A DNA stretch of 64,000 bases. Source: Enchytraeus crypticus. Its lineage: Eukaryota; Annelida; Clitellata; Enchytraeida; Enchytraeidae. The notes beneath the pieces are model-generated. The model ran no database searches and was not told where the DNA came from. It saw nothing but the letters and a program-made list of their open reading frames with translations. Within the stretch, counting starts at the first letter, position 1. Every line of letters begins with the position of its first letter. The position numbers and the translations under genes are program-made. Location of the stretch: NCBI GenBank assembly GCA_905160935.1, contig CAJHZI010000457.1, positions 2,199,501 through 2,263,500 on the forward strand. The letters are read 5' to 3'. This document shows positions 38,626-64,000 of the stretch, in pieces.

Positions 38626-40282
38626 TGCCTTATCTATACACTAATGTAACCAATAGCTTGGGAATAATATCTTCTGAAGTTCTTTCCAGATGCCTTGCTC
38701 TGTTATTGCTTAATCGCTTTTAACAACGCCTGCAGTTTACGGTTAGTCTAGTGCTCAGTGTCTCTGACACAACACAGTAATCACTGCAATTAATTGAGTA
38801 TTAAATAACATTGGAGTATTTTGAGTATTAGATTGAGGTTTAGTATTGTATGACATGCATAATGTATAACACGTACAAGATGTGTACTTTATATTATATT
38901 TTATAACATGTATGTTGTACAACATCATTTGAGTACTATATAAAATGTATTTTAAGAGCTAAGCAGGGAAGCACTCTATTCAGTCAATATAACATCCACG
39001 GTACAGTTCATGTTAATAAGCTCCATACTGTTGTACTTGAAAGCGGTTTTGGTTGGTCAGCCAAGTCTTGTGTTGTCAAGTATTATGCTAAGCATTTGGA
39101 GAGGTAGGAGCCGGGATCAAGGCTTATAGCTGAGTATTGTCAGTCTGTCACAGATCTACATGTATGTGTTATGCAGTGTCACATACTAGTGAGTCCAGTA
39201 AATGTTATAATTAATTTTTTTAACTTATTAATGTGCTGATTGGACGTGCATCGTTTAGGATCTTACCTTTTCTTGAATGCATTTTACATTTTTCAGATTG
39301 TTGTTATGATTAGATTTGCAGTGATATATTTCAGCTTCTTGTACGATATCAGCTGTAGATGAGGAAATGGACGTTAGGCTTTTAGCAAAAAGAACTTTTA
39401 TTTTTACGTTGTGCTCAATGCTGCAATAGAATCAGTGCATCATAGGCCAACTGTAAATTGTGCGTGTGATAAGAGGCAACTAAACCCAAGATAGAATAGC
39501 TGTCTGAAACAATAGTTTTCTGAACCAGGAGTTACTAAATATTTGGAATAGCTTGTTACAATATAATTCAGATATTGTAGATATAATTTACAAGGCTGTT
39601 GTATGATCATGGGACTCTCCACTTTGGCTCTTTCTCTCTCTCCAGCAATATTTTGACAAATCCTATTAGTGAATCCCTTAATGGTATATTATATTTTCAT
39701 CATTATCATCTTCCCCTTACTTACAGTTCAATTTTATTTTATTTGTTGATAAATGGGATAAGAAAATAAAAAGTAGACACATAATAGTAACGGTTTTGTA
39801 TGTTGATATTATAGAAAAGTAGAAATTAAGTACTGTGTATAACACGCACACTATATTAATAGCATATATGTCGCTGGAACGTCACTGGATATTGAAGGAC
39901 ATTGAACAAGGGCATTGAAGGACATCCTTTCAATTAAAACAACAAATATAACTATTTTTCTCGGTTTTTAATAACATTTCATTATATTACTACCAATACT
40001 AATGCCTTGATGTGCCATATAAATGATAATAATATACTGTTTTGTTACTCAACATCTTAAGAAATAGCAAAGCAAAAGCTTAATATTTAATTTTTTGTTG
40101 TTCTAGATCTAGGCAGTATAGGGTTCACAGCTGCCGTAGAAATAGACTAGACTCTTTTTCCTAGTGTAGGATACTTGACTGTAACTAAAATTCGGCTGTT
40201 GTAATTTCAGTTAAGATTCTGAGAGATTTTTAGTTAAAGTCTTTAGAGAAGAAATTATAGTTTTGTTGATAGAGCAATCACC
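38626..40282. other. Region upstream of the V-ATPase gene
   Basis: No conserved coding sequence. A copy of the SINE-tail-like text (atgaggaaatggacgttagg) is at 39357-39376. The promoter and 5' UTR of the V-ATPase gene probably lie in the last few hundred bases; no TATA box is evident there. Confidence 0.5.
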
Positions 40283-55392
<15,110 letters not shown>

Positions 55393-56654
55393 ACAGTCCA
55401 TCGCCATGACAGGAAACACTCGAGTCCAACCATTTACTATTTACAAGGCTGTCAGTGATTTAGAGACGATGATGCTATTGCAGATTGTCATAGTGTCTGA
55501 CCTCTAGGCATAGAATCATGGTCAAGTATATGTCTGCGTTAGATTGTTAGTTGTGAACTTATCTGTGTTTTAATAATGAATTTGATCGGACAAATTAAAT
55601 AGATATTATAGTATTATTGAATCTGTTTATGTTGCATAAATGTATGCAGTTATACTCAAAAGTAAAGTACCTTAAATCCATAGATTTATTTTTTACTTGT
55701 TGCTGTGAGTGCTCAAGTTATTTATGACTTTGAGGAACAATGATAAAATTTATACAGAAAATGCAGATAGCTGTCAAATATGGATAGACTTATACCCGTA
55801 TTTCAGAAGCAGTGATTTAGATATTTAATTGAGCTTATGCTTTTTCTATGTGATATCGCATGATGATGTTAACAATGGGAGGTAATGTGTTAATTTAAAA
55901 TCTGTAAGATATATATTGCTTAATTACTCTTATTTGTTATATTTTGTAAAATGTAATTTAGAAAACATTTTACTGATAGGCAAACTGTAAGTTACTAGGA
56001 TATATGCGGGCACAGTTTGAATAATGAACTTCAAATAGCGAATTGAGTTATATTAATTCTGTTAATTTATTTCTGTTAATTAATTGTTAGTTAACAGAAG
56101 CTTCTAACGTCAATTCTTCACTTGACATTAGGGGGAACTTTAACTTACTGCAAATAATAAATAATAAATGTAACTAAATAGCTGGATAGGGTTGAATTAT
56201 CTTTAAGAGATTTTTAAAATTACTTTCATCATCAAACCGTTATATCGCCTATAGTTTAAATATTTTTCATAGAAATCGAATCGTTGATTTCACTACCATA
56301 GCTTCAATGACTTAATGAGAACGTTATTAGATGAACGAAATTTATGATTAGTTAAAGTCTTTTCTCGATCATCTATGAAATAAATCTATAGAAATTTTAC
56401 AGTTATTTCAATTACAAAATATGGCTTATTTTCTTTACAAGTTCACATATCTTATTATTTCTTTTTCAGCTGCTAGTAACCTTTACGGCGCTGCATAAAT
56501 GTCTATCTGTAAACATTCCTTGTGTTGATATGAATGTATCGTAGTGATTAGATTCAAAGTTAAAGTCGTGATGTTATGAAAGTCATTAGAGTTTGTCCTT
56601 ATCCTCAACCATTCGTTTGAATTTACTTACTCATTATTTGTATCGTCTAAATAT
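55393..56654. other. ATP6V1B 3' UTR and intergenic sequence
   Basis: AT-rich; nothing recognised. Several aataaa-like strings make the polyadenylation site unclear. Confidence 0.5.
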
Positions 56655-56962
56655 TACTGATATATTTCATAAAAGGTAGTTCTGGAGAGAGTTGGTACAG
56701 ATAGACAGTTGATGAATTTATTAAGAAATAGGAAGAAGAGTTGGATATGACACATTCTAAGGAGGGTAAGTCTATTAAAAGAGGTCATAGAAGGCAGAAT
56801 GGAAGGAAAACAGAAGCAGAGACAGGCCGAGATTAGGTATGTTAGATGATTTAAAGATCCACTCATACGTGGACATGAAGAGGAAAGCGGAAGACAGAGA
56901 AGCGTGGAGGCTTTGTATACCTTGGACCTGTTAGTAGGTAGTGCACTAAAAGAGAGAGATTA
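56655..56962 (+). pseudogene. Non-LTR retrotransposon RT C-terminal end, longest copy
   Basis: The plus strand reads TDRQLMNLLRNRKKSWI, HILRRVSLLKEVIEGRMEG, KQKQRQAEIRYVR, DLKDPLIRGHEEESGRQRS-like text (frame shifts) and ALYTLDLLVGSALKERD. This is the usual tail of LINE-type reverse transcriptases (W.GHI.R...LL..V.EG...G.R.RGRPR). It provides the reference for the short fragments elsewhere. Confidence 0.78.
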
Positions 56963-57038
56963 CATAAAAGTAATTGTAATATATAAGAGATTTCCAATCG
57001 GTAAGCTTTATTTAGTCATAGAGCTAGAGCTAGATCTC

Positions 57039-57315
57039 CGTGTTGTGACCGGGTTGTTTGAAGAATTTACCAACCGGTAACTGCACGTGTCGTAGAAGGC
57101 GACTTAAGCGCTAAGATCCTTACCAACGTCAGAAAGGGGATTCGGTTGATGAACGCCTAGACTCTAGAAATTGTTACAAAAATGTAAACGAATGGAAAGA
57201 TCTCAAATAGGGGATTGACTGATGGTGTGATGTAGGACAAAGAGGATTTGAGACAGTGTATTCGTATCCCGACCCTAGTTAAACTGGGCCTCAAGGGAAG
57301 ATGATGATGATGAGA
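57039..57315 (+). mobile_element. Interspersed repeat family G, copy 5
   Basis: Full-length: cgtgttgtgaccgggttgtt to cccgaccctagttaaactgg and (gat)n. Closest to copy 4. Confidence 0.9.
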
Positions 57316-57334
57316 GCTATAGATAATCTCCGAT

Positions 57335-57740
57335 TCATCACGTTACGATTACATAGATATAAATATGATAGATTGCCCTAATTAATCAAGATCTCTGACT
57401 AAGCACATTACCATTACATAGATATAAAGATGGTAGATTGCTCCAATTAATCAAGATCTGTGACTAAGCACATTACAAGCACATTACCACTACATGGATA
57501 TAAAGATGATAGTTTGCTCAAATTAATCAAGATCTGTGACTAAGCACATTACAAGCACATTACCGTTACATAGATATAAAGATGATTGTTTGCCCTAATT
57601 AATCAAGATCTCTGACTAAGCACATTACCATTACATAGACATAAAGATGGTAGATTGCTCCAATTAATCAAGATCTGTGACTAAGCACATTACAAGCACA
57701 TTACCACTACATAGATATAAAGATGATAGATTGCTCTCAG
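57335..57740. repeat. 62-72-bp tandem repeat
   Basis: About six units of aattaatcaagatctctgac + taagcacattaccattacat + agatataaagatgatagatt; some units have an extra acaagcacatt. Confidence 0.92.
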
Positions 57741-57859
57741 TAAAGGGCAAAATACTTTTCAAAAGTATTCTGAAAATACTGATTAAAATAATATTATATT
57801 ACTGAAAGCCGTGCATTGTTTGGCTGAGACTCTATCAAACATTTAGGTAGCAACCTAAT

Positions 57860-58105
57860 TTTGAATTCCATATAACGAATAAATTGGTTAATTGAATAAA
57901 TTGAAAAATTATTGCCTTCTGGTGAATGAATATTAATTACATTAATAATTTTATCGATATAGCCTACGTAGCCAGCTGGTGAATGAAAGTATTGATTTAT
58001 TTAAATTGAATACGATTGTCATTTCGGCCATCTGGTGAATGAATATTACTGGAATTCTATACTTAATTGAAAAACGATTGCCATCTTTGGTGAATCAATT
58101 TTAAT
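57860..58105. repeat. Diverged tandem repeat
   Basis: About four units sharing (t/a)tctggtgaatgaatatta and attgaaaaa(t/c)gattgcc, spaced 55-65 bp. Confidence 0.7.
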
Positions 58106-58385
58106 AGGCTTGTTCCTTGCTAGACAATAATGTCATATTGCTTTTGCCCAATCTTAGACAATAATGTCATATTGCTCTTACTCGACAATAGTGTCGTATT
58201 TTCTCTTGCTCCCTGCTAGACAATAATGTCGTATTTTCTCTTGCTCCTTGCTAGACAATAATGTCGTGTTGTTCTTACTCGACAATAGTGTCGTATTTTC
58301 TCTTGCTCCCTGCTAGGCAATAATGTCGTATTTTCTCTTACTACTTGCTAGACAATAATGTCGTATTTTCTTGCTCCTTGCTAGA
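58106..58385. repeat. Minisatellite with inner palindrome
   Basis: Units of ttgctccttgctagacaata + atgtcgtattttctc alternating with ttactcgacaatagtgtcgt. gacaatagtgtc is a near-palindrome. Confidence 0.88.
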
Positions 58386-58397
58386 TATAATATAGTG

Positions 58398-58475
58398 ATA
58401 TTATCGTCAGTGGACAACATTAAGCATTATTTAGCCAATTCCAAGCCGTCGGCAAGAAAAACAATCACGAATTGC
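58398..58475 (+). mobile_element. Family T copy, strongly diverged
   Basis: gtcagtggacaacattaagc, ttccaagccgtcggcaagaa keep the family order. Confidence 0.5.
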
Positions 58476-58517
58476 AGCTATTGATTTCATAATCCGATAT
58501 GAGGGATTTAGAGCACT

Positions 58518-58518
<1 letters not shown>

Positions 58519-58570
<52 letters not shown>

Positions 58571-58605
58571 TAATAATAATAATAATAATAACAACAACAA
58601 TTAGA
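58519..58605. repeat. (AAT)n microsatellite
   Basis: About 25 AAT units with AAC interruptions, forming the end of the following family T copy. Confidence 0.95.
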
Positions 58606-58725
58606 GTCCTACAGTCATCAATGACAACATCGAGCACTATTGAGACAAAATCAAGCCGGCGAGCAAAAAAAGAATGTCCAAGAACTGTGCAAATTCCAAA
58701 ATCCAGAAATTCAGTCCAAAGTTAT
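58606..58725 (+). mobile_element. Family T copy
   Basis: ttagagtcctacagtcatca, atgacaacatcgagcactat, caagccggcgagcaaaaaaa and ending ccagaaattcagtccaaag. Confidence 0.87.
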
Positions 58726-58743
58726 AATTGGTTTAATTGCGCG

Positions 58744-58824
58744 TCAATTATCGAAGTTAAGCTACATCGACCTCAGTTAGTACTTTGTGGGTGACCACCT
58801 TGGAAGACCGAGTGTAGACAGCTT
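58744..58824 (+). repeat. 5S rRNA-like segment (3' half), copy 2
   Basis: gaagttaagctacatcgacc, tcagttagtactttgtgggt, gaccaccttggaagaccgag match the 3' half of eukaryotic 5S rRNA, including the internal control region (GTTAGTACTT..GGG.GACC.CCT.GGAA.ACC). No 5' half, so not a working 5S gene. Probably part of a 5S-derived SINE (SINE3-like) or of an element that inserts into 5S genes. Confidence 0.75.
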
Positions 58825-59529
58825 ATGAACGAAAAAATCCAAGGGTGATGGAAGGTTATTCTTAAATCCGCGCCGGCTGCAATTGATGTGCATCAAAAGG
58901 CAAAGATTACTATTAACCATGGAAAGAAAGGAGAAAATGGGCCTTAAACAAGTTCTGTGCTTCCTGACATAGTGCGCCGTTTATTATTTGACTGGCTGTT
59001 GCTGTTGCTTAATTCCATGTTGTAAGGTTTGTTATAAAAAAAGCAAAGTAAAAAAGTGTATTTATGAATTGCGCTCTAGTTGATGAACTTGATGTTGGTG
59101 TAGTATCTATGGTATGTCCGACTTTTCCATTAATCCGTAACTAGGAGACACACGGACAGGGCTAACCAGCAGCACAAGAGCGCACACTTCCATACACACA
59201 AGCAGGCGTATATCTAGACGTACAATTAAACGCCCTGCTAGAAATGCTAATCGATCTGTTGTGACTTAAATACTTTATTTGTTGTTTTATCGACAAAAAG
59301 ATTGATCTCGTCGATTCCGTATCCGTTTCAACTTCCGGTGCTTTTCGGATCAACTCCGGGAAGGATTCATAAACAACGACGTCAACCCAGCTAAACTTAA
59401 ATTTGCTAGTTAAATATAGGGAAATTAATTAATATGTAATCATATCATAGTTATGGTTAGGCTTGAGGTTAGGATTAAGTTTATATAGTTCTAAAGGTTT
59501 AGGTGAAATTGTTAAGATTTTTATATAGT

Positions 59530-59573
<44 letters not shown>

Positions 59574-60685
59574 GCTTCGACGGAATAGATAATGGAATGG
59601 TTAAAATTGAATATTAAAGATAGTTTCATTCAGAATGTTCAAGAATTAATTCAGAATTAAAATCTTCCTAAGTGAATTTGTACGTAATTGAAATTCCACC
59701 ACCCCTTAGTTTAAAAATCTGCACTTAGGGCTTATCTTGAAGTAAAGATAGTATATCAGTTGGTGGCAAGAGTTTATACTTACAGTTTTTTAGTACAATA
59801 GTGTGTGACTGAATTGACTTGTGATGGATAGAGCTTAAATTGATGGACCAATCATTACCATCTAATTATTATTTTTGACCTTTGACTCTGATTGAGAAAT
59901 ACTTTGGCTCTTAGCTTTATCTGAATACTTCTTAGCTAATTTCTATGTGGATTGTAACACTGGGCAAACACTCCAATAAGCAGCAGCACTCTAATTAGTT
60001 TCTGCCAACTCATTTCTGTCAATTTGTCCATCCTGGGAATAAAACAAAGTATTACAGAACGTTGACAAACATTTTCACTTCACGTTTGCTGATGGGGTTA
60101 ATGCAGGGGATCAACAGATATTTGTGATCGGACAAATTGTAAAGGTTTTTGCTAATTTTAGGCTATTTCATAAGATTGCCATTGTGCATAACTAATTGTG
60201 TACACAAGGACTTGATGCACTATTATATTCCTGGATATTGAGCCTCAAAATATGACTTATTTATATTTTAGTTGTTTGGTGCCTCCATCAGACATTAAAT
60301 TCTTATTGATTGATTAAATAACCTGAAAGTAACTTTTCAGTTTTATTTTTTCTGATATAAAAAATCAAGGTACTGAGGATCTGTGGACTCAAATTTATCT
60401 GAAGGAATATTCTTAATGATCAGTCAATACTGTTGTAGAGCATTAATTAGAAACCACAGTAGTGCAAAACAGTAGTGCTAGGATATCTCTGGTAAGTATT
60501 TTACTACTGATGTTCCTTGCATTTGCTTCTAAAGGTAATTCTTGAAAGTTTGAACTTAAAATTGTAACCAAATTGGATACATCTTAGGCTGAAGATTTTC
60601 TGTTGAACTTGGATACTTACTTCACGAGATACTTCGCAGGAAAATCATTGTTTGCATGATCTGCTGATATAAAGGGATCGTTAAA
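58825..60685. other. Region upstream of the B56 gene
   Basis: No conserved coding sequence. A CpG-richer patch is at 59200-59395. A (TA)n tract is at 59536-59570. Confidence 0.55.
59331..59340 (-). promoter_or_regulatory. Perfect ETS motif, possible PPP2R5 promoter
   Basis: The minus strand reads caccggaagt, the full ETS consensus, within the CpG-richer patch about 1.35 kb upstream of the start codon. If this is the promoter there is a non-coding first exon. Inference. Confidence 0.4.
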
Positions 60686-60827
60686 ATGGCAGCAAAGATA
60701 GTGGATAAAATCGACCCGTTTCAGAATAAGGCTCTAATCAAAAGTCGCAAGCAGAAACGGAGTCAGGGCTCTTCGCACTACAGGCAGCAAGGAACATCAG
60801 AGCTTCAACCATTGCCTCAACTTAAAG
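60686..60827 (+). CDS. PPP2R5E: PPP2R5 coding exon 1
   Basis: ATG in context aaaATGG; encodes the basic N-terminal region. Donor TTAAAG|gtctga, exit phase 1. Confidence 0.9.
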
Positions 60828-63688
60828 GTCTGATTAGCTATGCTTTCTGCATCCTATCATTCTGTAAATTCGTATCATTCAATAAATGCTAATTTAGAGT
60901 CTGTTTCACGACTGAACGTTGATAGAATTATCGTGTATATGTTACATTTCTCTATGAATGGTGATCCTTGTTACATTTCCTTTCACTAGACTATCCACTC
61001 AGCTGCTGAAATTTTCCTTAGATGGTAGCTCTGTGCTGAAGCTGAGCCTTTTAATGAGAAAAATGTAAAGTGTTATCATTAGGATAAAGTACTATATTAA
61101 GAAATATATACCGACTATGGTTAAACTGGGATTTGAGGGATGATGATGGTGATGATTATATTAAGATATTATCATTTAAGGTATTATCAGTCTATCAGTG
61201 TCATCATTAATACCATAAATCATGAGTCATTACTATCATTACCACTGTTGTCAATGGTATCATTTAGAACCTACGTAGAGCTGCAATAATTCAATAGAAT
61301 TTATCGTTAGAATTAAAGTTGTATGGTATGTATTAGCGAGTCCTCGATGAGCTTGACACATGCTTGATGTTGTCATAGATACGCCGGCCTCCGAGCAGCA
61401 GGAGCTATTCATACGTAAGCTGCAGCAGTGCTGCGTCGTGTTTAACTTCATGGACCCTGTCGCAGACCTGAAGAGTAAAGAGATAAAAAGAGCCTGTCTC
61501 AACGAGCTCGTCGACTACATCACAGCCAACAGAGGTGTGCTCAGCGAGCAAGTCTATCCAGAGCTAGCAAAAATGGTTTGTTCCTATTTATATACCACCT
61601 GTAGGATGGTGGAGTAATGATGTATTTACGTGTTTAATAATAATTTAATAATAATAATTTAATAATAATTGTTAACAATAATAATAATAATTAATAATAA
61701 TAATAGCAATAGTTAATAATAGTTTAATAATAATAATTAATAATAATTTGTGAGTAATGACATTTTCACTATGATTTAGATCTCAGGTTGACTATATATC
61801 AAGATTATCAATCTGTCAGTGTCATTGTAATTGATGACATAAAGAAAATAACTACTCGCATATAATGATGTTTTTTCCAATATGCTTATTGGTTGTGCTG
61901 ATTTAAAGCTGTTTCCTGGTGTCTGTGAGTTTTGCTGTAGATAGTAGCTAATTAAGAAAGTTTAAAAGATGGCAGCCCTGGTAAACTATGTTATTTCTAG
62001 CACTAAATGCCTGGATATATCATACCTTGGGCTGTATATTAGACATACATGTTGCAAAGATACAGCCCCGAATCTGTGCAACAATCAACTAGTTGGTAGT
62101 TGGTTTTAATTTTTATCCGTAGGATTTATTTAGGCTATGTTATCAATTGCTCTCTTCTCTTTATTATCAAATGCAATAATCTGTGTTAAAGCATTTAATC
62201 TCATGAGCCTAATTTGTAATGTTTTTACTAAGTTCAGTTAAGTGGCGTTACTTATAAAACAGTTTAAAGCTGTTGTAGACCTCAGTCTTCATTTATTTGC
62301 TATGCTAAGGAGATTACGTGAACTTGAGTGGCTGGTCCTTCTTGGACCAATTGAGGCTAGGTTAAGTGCCGTAGTGTTTGTGCAGCCTAGAATACCAATG
62401 AGTAAACATTTAGTCATGTGACAGTCTAAATGATAGCTGTCTAAAGGTGGTTGAATTGTGCTCTTGTAATGTGATTTAGAACTGTGATACTTAGTATTTG
62501 CTCCAATGATCATTTGACCTAATGAGAAAATGAAAATGAAAATTTGACCATAGCAGTCGATGTATCATTTTTTGCTTTAGCCTTTAAATAGTTAGTGTAC
62601 CGAAACTATATAAGGTTAATGTTTAATATGACTATAGAATATAATATTTGTAAGTAATTCATATTTAGCAGAATATTAATTAATTAAAAATAATTTAATT
62701 ATTAGACATACTGCATATATCTTTGTAAGTTTGTAAATCTTGCCAATGTTACTCAAAAGTGGTTATTGTTATTGAAGCTTTAATTGTAAGATTTCAAACA
62801 CCTGGAGATTATGCCTCGTTTTCTTCTGCTGTTGAAATTGGTTTTAGTCATAAGTTGCACGTAAATTCAATTAAACTACACACTAATGTAAATTAACATA
62901 TGGAAAATTGTGGCGATTGCAGTATTTCTAACAATTAATTTCTTTGAAATTAATTTCACTTCTGGCATTTGAACTACTTATAAATATTAGTTAAAAGTAA
63001 ACACGCAATATACTGCAATGATCAACTATGTTGATATCTATCACTTTAAATACCACATGTCTAAACCGTTAGGCAATGTTGACCACTTTCCGTTACACTG
63101 ATTATACCTGCGGTTCATCTTTTTTGTTTTTTAGATAGCGTGTAACGTGTTTCGCACACTTCCGCCCAGTGATAATCCAGAGTTTGATCCTGAAGAGGAT
63201 GATCCTACTCTAGAAGCCTCATGGCCTCATCTACAAGTAAGTCACACTTGAGATTCTTCGTGTTCAAAACTGGTAAAGAAAGCTAATGTAACGTCAGTTT
63301 CCTCACTCGAAAGCGATGTCAGTGACGGGCAAGCCCAGGATTTGAACCCAGCGCATACTGATCTGCGGTCGAATGTCTTACCGACATGGCTCCAGCCAGT
63401 GGCGATGTCGGTAAGAACTGTTGCATGGCATTTGTGTAGAGTAGTGCCTTTAAATTTACACGTTCTGCTCTATAGGTTTCATTCATTTCTATTGATTAAT
63501 TGTAGTGCCTTTAAATTTACACATTGTGCTCTATAGGTTTTATTCACTTTTATTGATTACTTTAATTTACTTGACATACATTTGTTTATTTGCAGGTCGT
63601 CTATGAGTTTTTTCTGAGATTTCTAGAGTGCCCCGACTTCCAGCCCAGTCTAGCTAAGAAATACATTGACCAGAGATTTGTTCTACAG
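60686..63688 (+). CDS. PPP2R5E: PP2A B56 regulatory subunit, alpha/epsilon type (partial, runs off the right edge)
   Basis: Exons: 60686-60827, 61379-61575, 63135-63236, 63596-63688, giving 178 residues in phase; the rest (about 290 residues) lies beyond 64000. B56 subunits are HEAT-repeat proteins that bind the PP2A A/C core and recruit substrates with LxxIxE motifs. Seen: a basic N-terminal [12 protein letters not shown] stretch followed by LQPLPQLKD as in vertebrate PPP2R5[80 protein letters not shown] and [12 protein letters not shown]. The N-terminal basic block and the FDFMD-type first HEAT repeat fit the epsilon/alpha branch better than gamma/delta. The start codon aligns with the vertebrate N-terminal region. 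Confidence 0.95.
61112..61156 (+). mobile_element. Family G tail-only copy
   Basis: accgactatggttaaactgg then gatttgagggatgatgatgg in PPP2R5 intron 1. Confidence 0.65.
61379..61575 (+). CDS. PPP2R5E: PPP2R5 coding exon 2
   Basis: Acceptor tgtcatag|ATACGC; donor AAAATG|gtttgt, phase 1 to 0. Encodes the first HEAT repeats. The sequence just before the acceptor resembles the core of family T. Confidence 0.96.
61576..63134. other. PPP2R5 intron 2
   Basis: Contains an impure (AAT)n stretch at 61636-61755; the rest is AT-rich with nothing recognised. Confidence 0.65.
63135..63236 (+). CDS. PPP2R5E: PPP2R5 coding exon 3
   Basis: Encodes [20 protein letters not shown] and [10 protein letters not shown]. 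Donor CTACAA|gtaagt. Confidence 0.97.
63275..63397 (-). mobile_element. tRNA-derived SINE S1
   Basis: B box on the minus strand gggttcaaatcctgggc. A second, inverted piece of its 5' end (ccagtggcgatgtcggtaag) follows at 63396-63415. Confidence 0.85.
63447..63570. repeat. Two-copy tandem duplication before PPP2R5 exon 4
   Basis: gtgcctttaaatttacac, tgctctataggttt and attgattaattg/attgattacttt occur twice with a 60-62-bp spacing, ending about 25 bp before the acceptor. Confidence 0.85.
63596..63688 (+). CDS. PPP2R5E: PPP2R5 coding exon 4
   Basis: Encodes [20 protein letters not shown] and [11 protein letters not shown]. Acceptor tttgcag|GTCGTC; donor CTACAG|gtatga. Confidence 0.97.
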
Positions 63689-63797
63689 GTATGAACTCTC
63701 CAGTAGAACTTCTGTCAATTTTTTGCTCTATATTAATATATATATATATTATATTATAGTATATTAAATATACATGTATACAAGTATATACTATTTT

Positions 63798-63798
63798 A

Positions 63799-63860
<62 letters not shown>
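63798..63860. repeat. (TA)n microsatellite
   Basis: About 30 TA units. Confidence 0.95.
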
Positions 63861-63862
<2 letters not shown>

Positions 63863-64000
63863 AATTTCCTTGTCGTTTTCTGTCAATGAGTAGTTAGGGC
63901 CTTCAGTTAGACTTTTGAAGTTCAAATTGTAATAAATTTTTAAAAGAAGTAGAAAGGACATCTTCCAAAAATAAGAGGATAAGTCCCAAATTAGAATTGC

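Overview
This is animal nuclear DNA, AT-rich, with spliced genes, long introns and dense interspersed and tandem repeats. Exons were placed by translating conserved family segments and requiring GT..AG borders with matching phase. The genes and transposons (tRNA- and 5S-derived SINEs, non-LTR retrotransposon ends, hAT elements, an integrase-type DNA transposon) fit an invertebrate metazoan; I cannot name the clade.

Layout. Four protein genes are present. (1) Minus strand, 5102-11951: glutaminyl-peptide cyclotransferase, six coding exons; the last exon was not found. (2) Plus strand, 17842-30595: a KDM4-type JmjN/JmjC histone demethylase, seven coding exons. Its last exon is 7.4 kb and adds ten C2H2 zinc fingers, a proline-rich repeat and two SUMO-interaction-like motifs. 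(3) Plus strand, 40283-55392: V-type proton ATPase subunit B, complete in 14 exons (500 aa). (4) Plus strand, 60686 to beyond the right edge: a PP2A B56 regulatory subunit of alpha/epsilon type, first four coding exons. The genes have unrelated roles (peptide maturation in the secretory route, chromatin, organelle acidification, phosphatase targeting) and show no sign of acting as a unit.

Between and inside the genes lie several repeat families: a tRNA-derived SINE (six copies), other tRNA-like elements that share a short 3' tail with it, an unnamed family ending in a (GAT)n tract (five long copies and three tail-only copies), a family with an inner palindrome that in one place flanks a dead integrase fragment as inverted repeats, two 5S-rRNA-like segments, several 3' ends of non-LTR retrotransposons, two hAT non-autonomous elements with 8-bp target duplications, and many mini- and microsatellites.

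The most unusual observation is that many of the minisatellites sit exactly on exon borders, and their repeat units carry copies of the splice site and sometimes of the first or last exon bases. I see this at about eleven junctions in three genes. In intron 8 of the V-ATPase gene the three nearest copied acceptors are in frame with the true exon. The second highlight is the KDM4-zinc-finger architecture.
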